Below, in pieces: positions 15,941-25,093 of a stretch of 64,000 nucleotides of DNA. Source of the DNA: Caryophanales bacterium UBA1427 (GTDB lineage: Bacteria > Bacillota_I > Bacilli_A > ML615J-28 > CAG-313); assembly GCA_002329485.1 (NCBI GenBank), contig DCTZ01000005.1, positions 24,146 through 88,145 of the forward strand, read 5' to 3'. The position numbers and the translations under genes are program-made. The notes beneath the pieces are model-generated. The model was not told the DNA's origin, did not search any database, and saw only the letters and a list, made by a program, of their open reading frames with translations. The first letter of the stretch is position 1, and the number at the start of each line of letters is the position of its first letter.

Positions 15941-17608
15941 ATGCGTTCCGATATTGAAATTGCAAACAGCGCAAAAATAGAAAAAATAACCAACATTGCG
16001 AAAAAGCTCGGCATCGAAGAAGACGAAATCGAGCTTTACGGCAGCAATAAAGCCAAACTAAGTATCGAGTTGCTGAAGCGAATCGAAAACAATCCCGACG
16101 GCAAACTGATTTTGGTGAGCGCGATGACACCCACTCCGCTCGGCGAAGGAAAATCGACCACGACCGTGGGACTTGTCGATGCGCTTTGGAAGCTCGGCAA
16201 AAAAACTGTCGGCGCCTTAAGAGAACCGTCCCTGGGACCGGTTTTCGGCCTGAAAGGCGGAGCTGCCGGAGGAGGATATGCCCAGGTCAATCCAATGGTT
16301 GATCTGAATCTCCATTTTACCGGCGATCTGCACGCTATCACCTGCGCCAACAATTTGATCAGCGCCTGCATCGACAATCATATATATCAGGGCAACGAAC
16401 TGAATATCGATCCGAAACGCATTGTTTGGCAGCGCTGCATGGATCTAAACGACCGCGCTCTCCGAAACGTAATCGTGGGACTAGGCGCTCCGACCGACGG
16501 CGTGGTCCGTCCGGAACGGTTCAACATCACCGTGGCAAGCGAAATCATGGCCATCCTTTGCCTTGCCAAAGATATGAACGATTTGCGTTCCCGAATCGAC
16601 CGAATCGTTATAGGCTACACCTACGACAAAAAAGCAGTAACCGTCAAAGATTTGGGAGTCACGGGTTCCGTTTTGGTAATACTGAAAGATGCGATGAAGC
16701 CGAACCTCGTGCAGACCCTGGAAAACAATCCGGTTTTGGTTCATGGCGGACCGTTTGCGAACATCGCCCACGGCTGCAATTCCATCATGGCCACCAAAGC
16801 GGCTCTCAAGTTAGCCGATTACGTGGTTACCGAAGCCGGTTTCGGCGCCGATTTGGGTGCGGAAAAATTCCTGGACATCAAATGCCGGGTTGCCAGAATC
16901 AAACCGAGCGCCGTTGTCATCGTCGCCACCATCAAAGCGCTTAAATACCACGGCAAAGTCAAAGCCCAGGACGTACAGAAAGAAAACGTCGAAGCGATGG
17001 TGCAAGGACTTGCCAATCTAGAAAAACATATCGACACCGTCAAGAAATTCAATCTTCCGTATGTGATCTCGCTCAACCGTTTTGCCAGCGACACCGATTC
17101 GGAAATCGCAACCCTACTCGAATGGGCCAAGACCAACAACCATCCGCTTGCCATCAGCGAAGTATGGGCCAAAGGCGGCGAAGGCGGAATTGATCTTGCG
17201 CAAAAAGTTCTTGCGGCCTGCGAAAAAAACCAAACCTACAGTCCGCTTTACGAATTGAACGAAAGCGTCAAAGAAAAGATTCAAAAGATTGCCTATACGT
17301 GTTACGGGGCGGGCAAAATCGTCTTTACGGACGAAGCCGAAAAAGTAATCAAACAAGTTCAGGACACCGATTATCAAAACTTCTATATCTGTATGGCCAA
17401 AACGCCGCTCTCTTTGACAGACAATCCGAAGTTGGTCGGCGCCCCTAAGGGTTTCACCGTCACCATCAGAGAAATCCGTATTTCTGCGGGTGCGCAGTTT
17501 TTGGTTTGTCTGACCGGGGATGTCATGACGATGCCGGGGCTTCCGAAAGAGCCGAACGCGGTAAAAATCGACATCGACGACAACTTCGCGATTCACAATT
17601 TATCTTAA
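15941..17608 (+). CDS. fhs: Formate-tetrahydrofolate ligase
   Basis: ATP-dependent ligase joining formate to tetrahydrofolate to give 10-formyl-THF, the entry to the C1 pool. The protein has 555 residues, standard length. The P-loop is seen at TPTPLGEGKSTTTVGL. Further conserved blocks are REPSLGPVFGLKGGAAGGGY, FTGDLHAITCANN and PFANIAHGCNS. ATG 15941 follows AAGGAGG; an upstream in-frame start within ppa has no ribosome binding site. The next gene is folD, which converts the product further, so the two work as one unit. In anaerobes it supplies formyl groups for purines and Met-tRNA. Confidence 0.97.
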   Translation: MRSDIEIANSAKIEKITNIAKKLGIEEDEIELYGSNKAKLSIELLKRIENNPDGKLILVSAMTPTPLGEGKSTTTVGLVDALWKLGKKTVGALREPSLGPVFGLKGGAAGGGYAQVNPMVDLNLHFTGDLHAITCANNLISACIDNHIYQGNELNIDPKRIVWQRCMDLNDRALRNVIVGLGAPTDGVVRPERFNITVASEIMAILCLAKDMNDLRSRIDRIVIGYTYDKKAVTVKDLGVTGSVLVILKDAMKPNLVQTLENNPVLVHGGPFANIAHGCNSIMATKAALKLADYVVTEAGFGADLGAEKFLDIKCRVARIKPSAVVIVATIKALKYHGKVKAQDVQKENVEAMVQGLANLEKHIDTVKKFNLPYVISLNRFASDTDSEIATLLEWAKTNNHPLAISEVWAKGGEGGIDLAQKVLAACEKNQTYSPLYELNESVKEKIQKIAYTCYGAGKIVFTDEAEKVIKQVQDTDYQNFYICMAKTPLSLTDNPKLVGAPKGFTVTIREIRISAGAQFLVCLTGDVMTMPGLPKEPNAVKIDIDDNFAIHNLS

Positions 17609-17625
17609 TGTAGGAGGTTATGATA

Positions 17626-18483
17626 ATGACAATTTTGGACGGCAAATCCTTAAGCAAACAGATAAAAACAGAACTAAAGGCCAAAGTCGCCGACTTGGTC
17701 GTAAAATCCGGTATAAAACCGGGCCTGGCCATCGTCGAAGTCGGAAGCGACCCGGCGAGCGAAATATATGTGCGCAACAAAATCAAGTCCGCAAACTTTG
17801 TCGGCATCGAGGCGAGACTAATCAAAAAAGATGAATCGATTACCCAGGAAGAACTCCTTAAGCTGATTGATGAACTTAACGCAGACGTTTCCGTTCACGG
17901 CATCATCGTGCAACTTCCGTTACCAAAACACCTAGACGAAAGAGCCGTCATCGACTTAATCGATCCAGACAAAGACATCGACGGGTTCGGCGTATTGAAC
18001 AAAGGAAAACTGTTCAGCGGAATGAAATGTTTTCAGCCGGCCACGCCTCTCGGCGTCATGAAACTGCTCGATGCTTACAATATTCCACTGAAAGGCAAAG
18101 AAGCCGTGGTGGTCGGAAGAAGCAATATTGTCGGAAAACCGATGGGAATGATGCTTCTATTGCGCGACGCGACCGTGACGATTGCGCACCGCTATACCGT
18201 CGATTTGAAAAAAATCACCAAAGAAGCCGATATATTGGTGGTTGCGGTGGGCAAGAAAAATCTAATTACGGCGGACATGATCAAACCGGGAGCCGTGGTC
18301 GTGGATGTGGGAATCAACCGGGAAGGCGACAAAATTTATGGCGACGTCGATTTCGACAACGTTTCGCAGGTGGCTTCCCATATTACGCCCGTTCCGGGCG
18401 GCGTGGGACCGCTGACGATTGCGGCGCTTCTTGCCAACACCGTGGAAGCATACGAAAATAAAATTCAAGGGATAGTACTATGA
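17626..18483 (+). CDS. folD: Bifunctional methylene-THF dehydrogenase / methenyl-THF cyclohydrolase FolD
   Basis: Interconverts 10-formyl-, methenyl- and methylene-THF with NADP. The protein has 285 residues. It shows the catalytic lysine region EIYVRNKIKSANFVGIEARL, the VHGIIVQLPLPKHLD block, the Rossmann segment VVVGRSNIVGKPMGMML and the C-terminal TPVPGGVGPLTIAALLANT. ATG 17626 is 8 bases after TAGGAGG (17611-17617); ATG 17620 is too close. The stop overlaps the start of pth by four bases (ATGA), so the genes are translationally coupled. Confidence 0.96.
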   Translation: MTILDGKSLSKQIKTELKAKVADLVVKSGIKPGLAIVEVGSDPASEIYVRNKIKSANFVGIEARLIKKDESITQEELLKLIDELNADVSVHGIIVQLPLPKHLDERAVIDLIDPDKDIDGFGVLNKGKLFSGMKCFQPATPLGVMKLLDAYNIPLKGKEAVVVGRSNIVGKPMGMMLLLRDATVTIAHRYTVDLKKITKEADILVVAVGKKNLITADMIKPGAVVVDVGINREGDKIYGDVDFDNVSQVASHITPVPGGVGPLTIAALLANTVEAYENKIQGIVL

Positions 18484-19034
18484 TAATTGTCGGACTAGGT
18501 AATCCGGGCAAGGAATATGCCCAAACCCGCCACAATGTCGGTTTTATGTTTGTAGACAGGATTGCCGAATATTATAATTGGACTTTTAAACTGGAAAAGA
18601 AATTCCAAAGTTTCGTCGCCGGCGGTAATTTAAACGGCGAAAAAGTTATTTTGATCAAACCGATTACATATATGAACAATTCGGGCCTCGCCGTAAGAAG
18701 CGTGATGGATTATCAGAAAGTTTCCGTAAACGATATTTTGGTCGTCTATGACGATATGGATTTGCCACTTTCGACGGTCCGAATCCGCTTAAGCGGTTCG
18801 AGCGGGGGCCACAAAGGCATGAAATCGGTCATCGAACACCTGGGAACGGATGAAATCAAACGCCTCCGCATCGGCATCGGCCACGCAGAAAGCGATGTAA
18901 TCGATTATGTTCTGACTCCTTTTTCCAAAACGGAGTTTCAGCAGATGAAAACCGTTTTGGACAAGGCTCCTTACATCATTGCAGACTATTTGGAAAAAGG
19001 AATAGATTATGTAATGAACAATTATAATGGATAG
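18480..19034 (+). CDS. pth: Peptidyl-tRNA hydrolase
   Basis: Releases tRNA from peptidyl-tRNA dropped by ribosomes. The protein has 184 residues. The family start is IIVGLGNPGKEYAQTRHNVGF, which includes the catalytic histidine, and YDDMDLPLSTVRIR and GSSGGHKGMKS follow. In Bacillus this gene is spoVC and lies before mfd and spoVT, the same order as here, though the small fin gene that sits between pth and mfd there is absent. Confidence 0.96.
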   Translation: MIIVGLGNPGKEYAQTRHNVGFMFVDRIAEYYNWTFKLEKKFQSFVAGGNLNGEKVILIKPITYMNNSGLAVRSVMDYQKVSVNDILVVYDDMDLPLSTVRIRLSGSSGGHKGMKSVIEHLGTDEIKRLRIGIGHAESDVIDYVLTPFSKTEFQQMKTVLDKAPYIIADYLEKGIDYVMNNYNG

Positions 19035-19040
19035 TGAATT

Positions 19041-22000
19041 ATGCTTAACTATATATATCAACAAAATAAATACAAAAAACTTGTAGACGAAATCGTGAAA
19101 ATCGAAGGTACTGCCAAAAGTACCTCTTTTTGCGTTGGCATCGATAACGCAACGGACAACGCCCTGTTGTTTTTGCTTGCGAAGCTTTTTAAGGAAACCG
19201 ACAAGACTTTGGTCTATGTTTTGCCCACTATTTACGATGCCACCAAAAACTACGAACGGCTGATGAATATTCTTTCGCCTGACGAAGTCTGTTTTTTTCC
19301 GGGCGAAGAACCGATTGCAAGCGTTTTGGTCGCCAGTTCCAACACCTACCGTTTGGCGCGGATGGCTACCATCGAAGCGATTTTGGAACAAAGCCCGCGC
19401 ATAATCGTAACCAACACCGAAGGCATCACCAGAAATCTGATGTCCAAAGAGCGGCTGCTTTCGGCTCTTTTGCATTTTAAAAAGAACGAAACCGTCCCCC
19501 GGGACGAACTGATCGAAGATTTGATTACCCGTGGCTACAAAAAGACAGCAATCACCGAATCGCCCGGAACGTTCAGCGTGAGGGGAAGCGTCATAGATAT
19601 ATATGGGGTGAATTTGGCGGAACCAGTTCGGCTCAGTTTTTTTGACGACGAAATCGAATCGATCAGATATTTCTCCGTCGAAACTCAAAAAAGCACGAGA
19701 TCAACCGACAAAGTAACGATTTATCCGCTTTACGAAATGTATTACAAACCCGACGAACTGGACAAAATAATTGCGCGCGTTTTGGAAAAGAATCCTTTGA
19801 ACGAAAAAATCACCCAGGACATCGAATCGCTGAAAGCATTCCAAAACCTGGATCAGCTATATATCTATCTTCCTTACATCGACCAAAACTACGAGCGGTT
19901 TTTGGATGCGATCGATCAGAAAATAGTCGTGTACAACGATTTTTCGCGTATCCTTGACAAAGAACAGTTGAACATTCTGGAAACCAGCGACTATTTTACC
20001 AAAGTCGATTTTGTGGGGGACGAAAAATTCTACGAATCGGTCAAGGACACAATTCCTTTAACCGGCCTGGTTATGTTCGTAAGCAGCCACTCGGTGTATA
20101 TCGAAGGCATTTCTTTGCATAAAAAGTGGGATCTGAAAACCACCAACAATTACGATTACAACAACAACCTCAAACATTTGATCGAAGACATTCGATTGAA
20201 CAAAGGAAAAACATATATAATCACCAGTCTGAACGAACGCAGGCAGGAAGCCTTGGCGGATTTGCTTTTTACAAACGGCATACCGTTTAAGGTAATCGAC
20301 CGGATGACAGATTTTCGGGAAAAAACGGTCAATCTGACGGTCAACGAACAGGCTTACGGTTTCATCGATTACGAATTAAATATCGAAATCATTACCCCGA
20401 ACGAAATGGCCAAGGGTACTATTCCCCCTTCGAAAAAAATGCAGGCCATTTACAAAGAAACCGTCAAGATTTATTCCAAAGAAGATATCTTGATCGGCGA
20501 CTACGTCGTCCATCCCGACTACGGAATCGGCAAATACCAGGGCATCAAATCGGTCAAACTGAAAGATGTCGTGAACGATTACGTGCTTGTGGAGTATGCG
20601 GAAGACAATAAGCTGTATATTCCGGTCGAAAACATTTCGGTTTTGGAAAAGTACGTGGGAACCAAAGACGTTCAGCCGAAATTAAGCAAATTCGGAAGCA
20701 AGGAATGGGAAAAGAAAAAGGCGAAGATTAAAGAAAAAGTCAACGAAATCGCCAAAATGCTGGTCAAAACCCAGGCCCAAAGAGAACTTATGAAAGGCTA
20801 CCGGTATCCGCCCGATTCCGAGGAACAGTTGCAGTTCGAACGCGATTTCGGCTTTATCGAAACCGAAGGTCAGTTAAAAGCGATTGCCGACCTCAAGAAA
20901 GACCTGGAAGGTCCGCGTCCGGTGGACCGGCTTCTTTGCGGGGACGTCGGATACGGAAAAACGGAAGTCGCGATGCGCGGCGCTTTCAAGGTTGTGGAAG
21001 CGGGAAAACAGGTCGCATACCTTGCCCCGACAACCGTCCTTGCCCGCCAGCATTATCTGACCTTTAAAGAAAGATTCGAAAAATACGGGGTGCGGGTGGA
21101 ACTACTGAGCCGCTTCGTCGATTCCCATGCCATCAAAACCACCCTGGATGGATTGAGAAACGGTTATGTCGATATTGTCATCGGAACGCACCGGTTGCTT
21201 TCGGATGATGTCAAATTCAAAGATTTGGGTTTGCTTATCATCGACGAGGAACACCGTTTCGGCGTCGAACACAAAGAAAGAATCAAAGCGATGAAAGCGA
21301 ACGTGGACGTGTTGTCCCTAAGCGCAACCCCGATTCCGAGGACTCTCCAGATGGCCTTAACGGGTTTAAGGGATTTGAGTTTGATCGAGACACCGCCGTT
21401 TAACCGTCTGAGCGTCCAGACATATGTGCTTGAAACGAACGATTCGGTTATCCGGGAAGCAATCCGCAGAGAACTCGGCCGGGGCGGACAGGTGTTTTAT
21501 CTTCTAAACCGAATCAGCCAACTTAGTCTGATTGAAAGAAAACTCAAACGCCTGGTTCCGGAAGCCCATTTCACCATCATTCACGGGAAGATGTCCAAAG
21601 ACCAAATCGAAGAAGCCATCAACGACTTCATCGACCGCAGATACGATATTCTGATTTGCACAACCATCATCGAAACCGGAATCGATATTCCGAACGCCAA
21701 CACCATTATTATTGAAAAGGCGGATATCCTGGGTCTTGCCCAGCTGTATCAGATTAGAGGACGGGTCGGAAGGAGCGACCGAATCGCCTATGCTTATCTC
21801 ATGTACGACAAAGGACGCATTCTGACCGAAAGTGCCCAGAAAAGACTCGATACCATCAAAGAATTCACGGCTTTGGGCAGCGGCTACAAAATCGCGATGC
21901 GCGACCTTTCGATTCGGGGCGCGGGCGATATTCTGGGCAGCGAACAGTCGGGATTTATCGATGCGGTGGGAATTGAACTATATCTAAAAATGCTGAACGA

Positions 22001-22496
22001 AGCCATTCAGGAAGAAAAAGGCCTTATCGTTCCGGAAGACAAAAAACAGTTTGACGTGCGGATTTCCAAACATATCAGCGAAAATTACGTAGACGACGAT
22101 ATCGTCCGAATCGAAATGCACAAGTCGATCAATAAAATCAAAAGCCGGGAAGAAGCGGAAAACATCAGAAGAGAGTTTGCAGACAGATACGGCCAGATTA
22201 CTTCGGAAATCGATCTGTATATCGAAGGCAAATATCTCACCTTCCTGTTGAAATCCAAAGGCGTCGCCGCTTTCAAAGAATCCGAAAAAACGGTGGAATT
22301 CCATTTCGACAAAGACAAATCCAATCAGATTACCTATAAAGATCTGCAGCGTCTGAACAATCTCACCGATTTAAAACTTGAATTCAATTACAAGTATTAT
22401 CAGATATATATAACGATTTACCTGACCGAAGAAAACAAAAACGTCGGCAAAAGCAACTACATTTATCAGCTCACAAAACTGCTCGAAAATGTGTAA
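19041..22496 (+). CDS. mfd: Transcription-repair coupling factor Mfd
   Basis: Large ATPase (1151 residues) that removes RNA polymerase stalled at DNA damage and recruits UvrA. UvrB-like N-terminal domains come first (DEVCFFPGEEPIASVL, SPGTFSVRGSVIDIYG). The RNA polymerase interaction domain is at VVHPDYGIGKYQGIKSV. The RecG-like translocase has Walker A LLCGDVGYGKTEVAMRGAFK and the DEEH box LIIDEEHRFGVEH. The translocation-in-repair motif QIRGRVGRSDR follows. The ribosome binding site is weak and the gene follows pth by 6 bases, so it probably depends on the upstream transcript. Confidence 0.97.
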   Translation: MLNYIYQQNKYKKLVDEIVKIEGTAKSTSFCVGIDNATDNALLFLLAKLFKETDKTLVYVLPTIYDATKNYERLMNILSPDEVCFFPGEEPIASVLVASSNTYRLARMATIEAILEQSPRIIVTNTEGITRNLMSKERLLSALLHFKKNETVPRDELIEDLITRGYKKTAITESPGTFSVRGSVIDIYGVNLAEPVRLSFFDDEIESIRYFSVETQKSTRSTDKVTIYPLYEMYYKPDELDKIIARVLEKNPLNEKITQDIESLKAFQNLDQLYIYLPYIDQNYERFLDAIDQKIVVYNDFSRILDKEQLNILETSDYFTKVDFVGDEKFYESVKDTIPLTGLVMFVSSHSVYIEGISLHKKWDLKTTNNYDYNNNLKHLIEDIRLNKGKTYIITSLNERRQEALADLLFTNGIPFKVIDRMTDFREKTVNLTVNEQAYGFIDYELNIEIITPNEMAKGTIPPSKKMQAIYKETVKIYSKEDILIGDYVVHPDYGIGKYQGIKSVKLKDVVNDYVLVEYAEDNKLYIPVENISVLEKYVGTKDVQPKLSKFGSKEWEKKKAKIKEKVNEIAKMLVKTQAQRELMKGYRYPPDSEEQLQFERDFGFIETEGQLKAIADLKKDLEGPRPVDRLLCGDVGYGKTEVAMRGAFKVVEAGKQVAYLAPTTVLARQHYLTFKERFEKYGVRVELLSRFVDSHAIKTTLDGLRNGYVDIVIGTHRLLSDDVKFKDLGLLIIDEEHRFGVEHKERIKAMKANVDVLSLSATPIPRTLQMALTGLRDLSLIETPPFNRLSVQTYVLETNDSVIREAIRRELGRGGQVFYLLNRISQLSLIERKLKRLVPEAHFTIIHGKMSKDQIEEAINDFIDRRYDILICTTIIETGIDIPNANTIIIEKADILGLAQLYQIRGRVGRSDRIAYAYLMYDKGRILTESAQKRLDTIKEFTALGSGYKIAMRDLSIRGAGDILGSEQSGFIDAVGIELYLKMLNEAIQEEKGLIVPEDKKQFDVRISKHISENYVDDDIVRIEMHKSINKIKSREEAENIRREFADRYGQITSEIDLYIEGKYLTFLLKSKGVAAFKESEKTVEFHFDKDKSNQITYKDLQRLNNLTDLKLEFNYKYYQIYITIYLTEENKNVGKSNYIYQLTKLLENV

Positions 22497-22512
22497 ATAA
22501 AGAAAAAACGGT

Positions 22513-22542
22513 GTATATACGCTTATCTTTTTTGTCATAATA
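22513..22542 (+). promoter_or_regulatory. Candidate sigma-G promoter of spoVT
   Basis: GTATA (22513-22517) fits the sigma-G -35 (GHATR) and CATAATA (22536-22542) fits the -10 (CATXHTA) at every position. The spacer of 18 bases is within the known range. In Bacillus subtilis spoVT is under sigma-G in the forespore. No good sigma-A promoter is seen: TTGTCA and TAGAAT in this gap are only 9 bases apart. Confidence 0.72.
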
Positions 22543-22568
22543 ATGGTAGAATTTGTGAGGTGAAAGTT

Positions 22569-23099
22569 GTGAAAGCAACAGGGGTAGTTAGACGAATCGA
22601 TGATCTGGGGAGAATTGTGATACCGAAAGAATTGCGACGGACCATGAGAATCAAGGAAGGCGATTCGCTGGAAATCTTCATCGAAGGAAGCGATCGCATC
22701 ATCTTAAAGAAGTATTCTCCGGTTCAGAACGTCAACGAATTTATCGTTGAATTTGTCGAAAGTATATATAACTCCAATCATCGCGACATTATTATCACCG
22801 ACAACGAACGGGTTACCGCCGTCGCCGGCTCCGTCAAAAAAGACATCGTCGGTAAAAAAATCTCCGCGCGGTTGGAAGACCGCATCGCCAAAAGAACAAC
22901 CCAAATCCTGGAACGCGGCGAAGGAATGGAAATTTGCGAAAATTACGAAACCAAAAAAGCCGCGGTCATCAAACCGATCAACGTCTTCGGCGATATCCTC
23001 GGTTGTGTAATCGTCATGGCCGAAAACGACGTGACGGATGTCGAAAAGTCGCTGGCGGAATTCAGCGGTGTTTTCATGAGCAGGTACCTGGAAGGGTAG
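22569..23099 (+). CDS. spoVT: Stage V sporulation transcription factor SpoVT
   Basis: Forespore regulator of late (sigma-G) genes. The protein has 176 residues. An AbrB-type swapped-hairpin DNA-binding domain (about 1-50: MKATGVVRRIDDLGRIVIPK, then ELRRTMRIKEGDSLEIF) is followed by a C-terminal GAF-like ligand domain. GTG 22569 gives the exact family start after GAGGTGAAAG; the in-frame GTG at 22560 overlaps this site and is rejected. The length with the GAF domain separates it from the short AbrB paralogues. It lies downstream of pth and mfd as in Bacillus, with its own sigma-G-like promoter. Confidence 0.93.
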   Translation: MKATGVVRRIDDLGRIVIPKELRRTMRIKEGDSLEIFIEGSDRIILKKYSPVQNVNEFIVEFVESIYNSNHRDIIITDNERVTAVAGSVKKDIVGKKISARLEDRIAKRTTQILERGEGMEICENYETKKAAVIKPINVFGDILGCVIVMAENDVTDVEKSLAEFSGVFMSRYLEG

Positions 23100-23112
23100 T
23101 TATTGACAGTAA

Positions 23113-23166
23113 AAAAAGACAGTTAGGGGAAAAACGCTAAACTTTTCCGGACTGTCTTTTTCTTTT
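23113..23166 (+). terminator. Terminator after spoVT
   Basis: Stem AAAAAGACAGT (23113-23123) / ACTGTCTTTTT (23151-23161), with a further inner pairing GGGGAAAA / TTTTCC and a T-rich tail. Confidence 0.85.
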
Positions 23167-23200
23167 TGTTCTAAAAATGCGAATAAATAATATTCTTTCT

Positions 23201-23229
23201 TTGAAAAAATGTTTGCCTTATGGTATACT
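23201..23229 (+). promoter_or_regulatory. Promoter of the degV-fba unit
   Basis: TTGAAA (23201-23206), 17 bases, TATACT (23224-23229), with TGG before the -10. A GGAGG site and the degV start follow. Confidence 0.8.
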
Positions 23230-23247
23230 TAATAATTGGAGGTTTTT

Positions 23248-24111
23248 ATGAAAATAGCAATAATGACTGATGTTAATGCCGGACTTGATTACGTTGGTTA
23301 CGATACCGGAATCACCGTATTGCGTTCGACAGTAAATTTCAAAAACGAAGTCTTGGTTGACGGCATTGATATAAAAGCTGATGAATTTTATCGAAGAATT
23401 TCCCAAATTACCAATGCGTCCGATATTCCGTCCACAAGCGCCCCGTCTTTGGGCGATATATATGATGCCATCGATAATTTTATCGAGCAGGGTTATACGG
23501 ACGTTATCCATTTTCCGATTTCGTTTCAACTAAGTGCCACCGGCCCGACCGTGCAGCAGGTTGCCAAAGAGTATCACGGACGGATCAGAATCCATGTCAT
23601 CGATACCAAACTTGCCGCATACCTGCAAGGCTATTTGGCCGTTAATGCCAAACAGATGGCCGAAAACGGCGCAACCGTGGAAGAAATTATTGAACGGAGC
23701 GAATTTTTAATCAACCATTCGAAAGCCTATTTCGTGGTCGACGACTTGAGTTATCTTGTGAAAAACGGCCGTTTGAGCAATGCGGCGGGATTCCTTGCCG
23801 GTTTGCTCAGAATCAAACCGGTATTGGAAATCACAAGTGACGGACGGATTGTCACCAAAGAAAAAATCAAAGTTTACAAATATGCGGTGGATCGCGCCCT
23901 TGAACTGATGTTCGAGTTTTTGAAAGACAAAACCAATGTCAAAGTTTTTTTGTTTCATTCTTTGCGGGAAGACATCGTCAAAAAGATGCTTGAACGCATC
24001 AACGAAGTCCGCCCGGACATTCAGGGTATCGAAATTCACTACATTACACCAGCGGTCGGCGCTCACATCGGTGCGGGCGTTGTCGGTATCGGAGCATTTT
24101 TATTAGAATAG
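23248..24111 (+). CDS. DegV-family fatty-acid-binding protein (FakB-like)
   Basis: DegV-fold protein of 287 residues. Members bind a fatty acid and present it to the kinase FakA for acyl-phosphate formation. Typical blocks are [11 protein letters not shown] at the start, the binding-site loop [14 protein letters not shown], then [16 protein letters not shown] and [15 protein letters not shown]. The C-terminus ends in the family signature [19 protein letters not shown]. Start ATG 23248 follows GGAGG. No fakA is in the window. The exact fatty acid specificity is unknown. Confidence 0.9.
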   Translation: MKIAIMTDVNAGLDYVGYDTGITVLRSTVNFKNEVLVDGIDIKADEFYRRISQITNASDIPSTSAPSLGDIYDAIDNFIEQGYTDVIHFPISFQLSATGPTVQQVAKEYHGRIRIHVIDTKLAAYLQGYLAVNAKQMAENGATVEEIIERSEFLINHSKAYFVVDDLSYLVKNGRLSNAAGFLAGLLRIKPVLEITSDGRIVTKEKIKVYKYAVDRALELMFEFLKDKTNVKVFLFHSLREDIVKKMLERINEVRPDIQGIEIHYITPAVGAHIGAGVVGIGAFLLE

Positions 24112-24130
24112 AAAGTTGAGGAAGATATAT

Positions 24131-24985
24131 ATGCCACTTGTAAATATGACGAATATGTTAAAAAAGGCCAAAGAAGGAAAATACGCGGTCGGCCAATTCA
24201 ATATCAACAATCTGGAATGGACGAAATCCATTTTGACCGTGGCGCAGGCCACCAACTCGCCGGTCATTTTGGGGGTATCCGAAGGAGCCGCCAAATACAT
24301 GGGCGGATTTTACACGGCTGTAATGTTGGTTAAAGGATTGATGCACGATCTCGGAATTACCGTCGATGTCGCCATCCATCTGGACCATGGTTCATCGGTG
24401 GAAAAATGCATTCAGGCAATCGATGCGGGCTTTACATCCGTTATGATTGATGCATCCCACTATCCGCTTGAAACCAATATCGAAATGACCAAAAAAGTCG
24501 TGGAATACGCTCATGCGCGCGGCGTAAGCGTCGAAGCGGAACTCGGAACCGTCGGCGGTCAGGAAGAGCACGTCGAAGGTTCGATCAAATACGCGGATAA
24601 AGACGAATGCGTCCGTTTGGTCAAAGAAACCGGCATCGATGCATTGGCTCCCGCTTTAGGAAGTGTGCACGGCCCTTATCACGGCGAACCGGTTTTGGGC
24701 TTTAAGGAAATGAAAGAAATCCAGGAAGCCACAAATATGCCGCTGGTGCTTCACGGCGGAACCGGAATTCCGGACGATATGATTCAAAAAGCCATTGTCT
24801 GCGGAACCTGCAAAATCAACGTCAATACGGAATGCCAGATGGCCTTCAGCAAGATTTTAAGAGAAGTGCTCGCAAACGACCAAAAAGTCTACGACCCGAG
24901 AAAGATTATCGGTCCCGCTTCCAAGGGTATCGAAAACGCAGTCAGAGAAAAAATCGCCGTTTTCGGAACGGCCGACAAAAACTAA
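24131..24985 (+). CDS. fba: Class II fructose-bisphosphate aldolase
   Basis: Zinc-dependent aldolase of glycolysis, 284 residues. Zinc and substrate sites are seen in [18 protein letters not shown], in [15 protein letters not shown] and in [12 protein letters not shown]. The C-terminal [20 protein letters not shown] fits the FbaA family of Firmicutes; tagatose-bisphosphate aldolase is a close alternative. ATG 24131 is behind GAGGAA. It follows degV by 19 bases and ends at a terminator. Confidence 0.94.
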   Translation: MPLVNMTNMLKKAKEGKYAVGQFNINNLEWTKSILTVAQATNSPVILGVSEGAAKYMGGFYTAVMLVKGLMHDLGITVDVAIHLDHGSSVEKCIQAIDAGFTSVMIDASHYPLETNIEMTKKVVEYAHARGVSVEAELGTVGGQEEHVEGSIKYADKDECVRLVKETGIDALAPALGSVHGPYHGEPVLGFKEMKEIQEATNMPLVLHGGTGIPDDMIQKAIVCGTCKINVNTECQMAFSKILREVLANDQKVYDPRKIIGPASKGIENAVREKIAVFGTADKN

Positions 24986-24993
24986 GATAAATT

Positions 24994-25036
24994 AACCAGA
25001 ATAGCCGAAACCGGATTTATTCTGGTTTCTTATTTT
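24994..25036 (+). terminator. Terminator after fba
   Basis: Stem AACCAGAATA (24994-25003) / TATTCTGGTT (25018-25027) followed by TCTTATTTTTT. Confidence 0.85.
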
Positions 25037-25060
25037 TTACAACAAAACCCGGCCATTCTT

Positions 25061-25069
25061 TGGTATAAT
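25061..25069 (+). promoter_or_regulatory. Extended -10 promoter of ilvA
   Basis: TGGTATAAT at 25061-25069 is a perfect extended -10. No convincing -35 lies 17 bases upstream. Confidence 0.6.
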
Positions 25070-25093
25070 ATATATGTGCTAGGAGGAATCCAA

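Noticed and set aside
18789..19688. 299-codon minus-strand frame across the pth-mfd junction
   Set aside because: It is antisense to two well-identified genes and no family resemblance was found.
22532..22552. TTGTCA and TAGAAT as a sigma-A promoter of spoVT
   Set aside because: The spacing is only 9 bases. The sigma-G pattern explains the region better.
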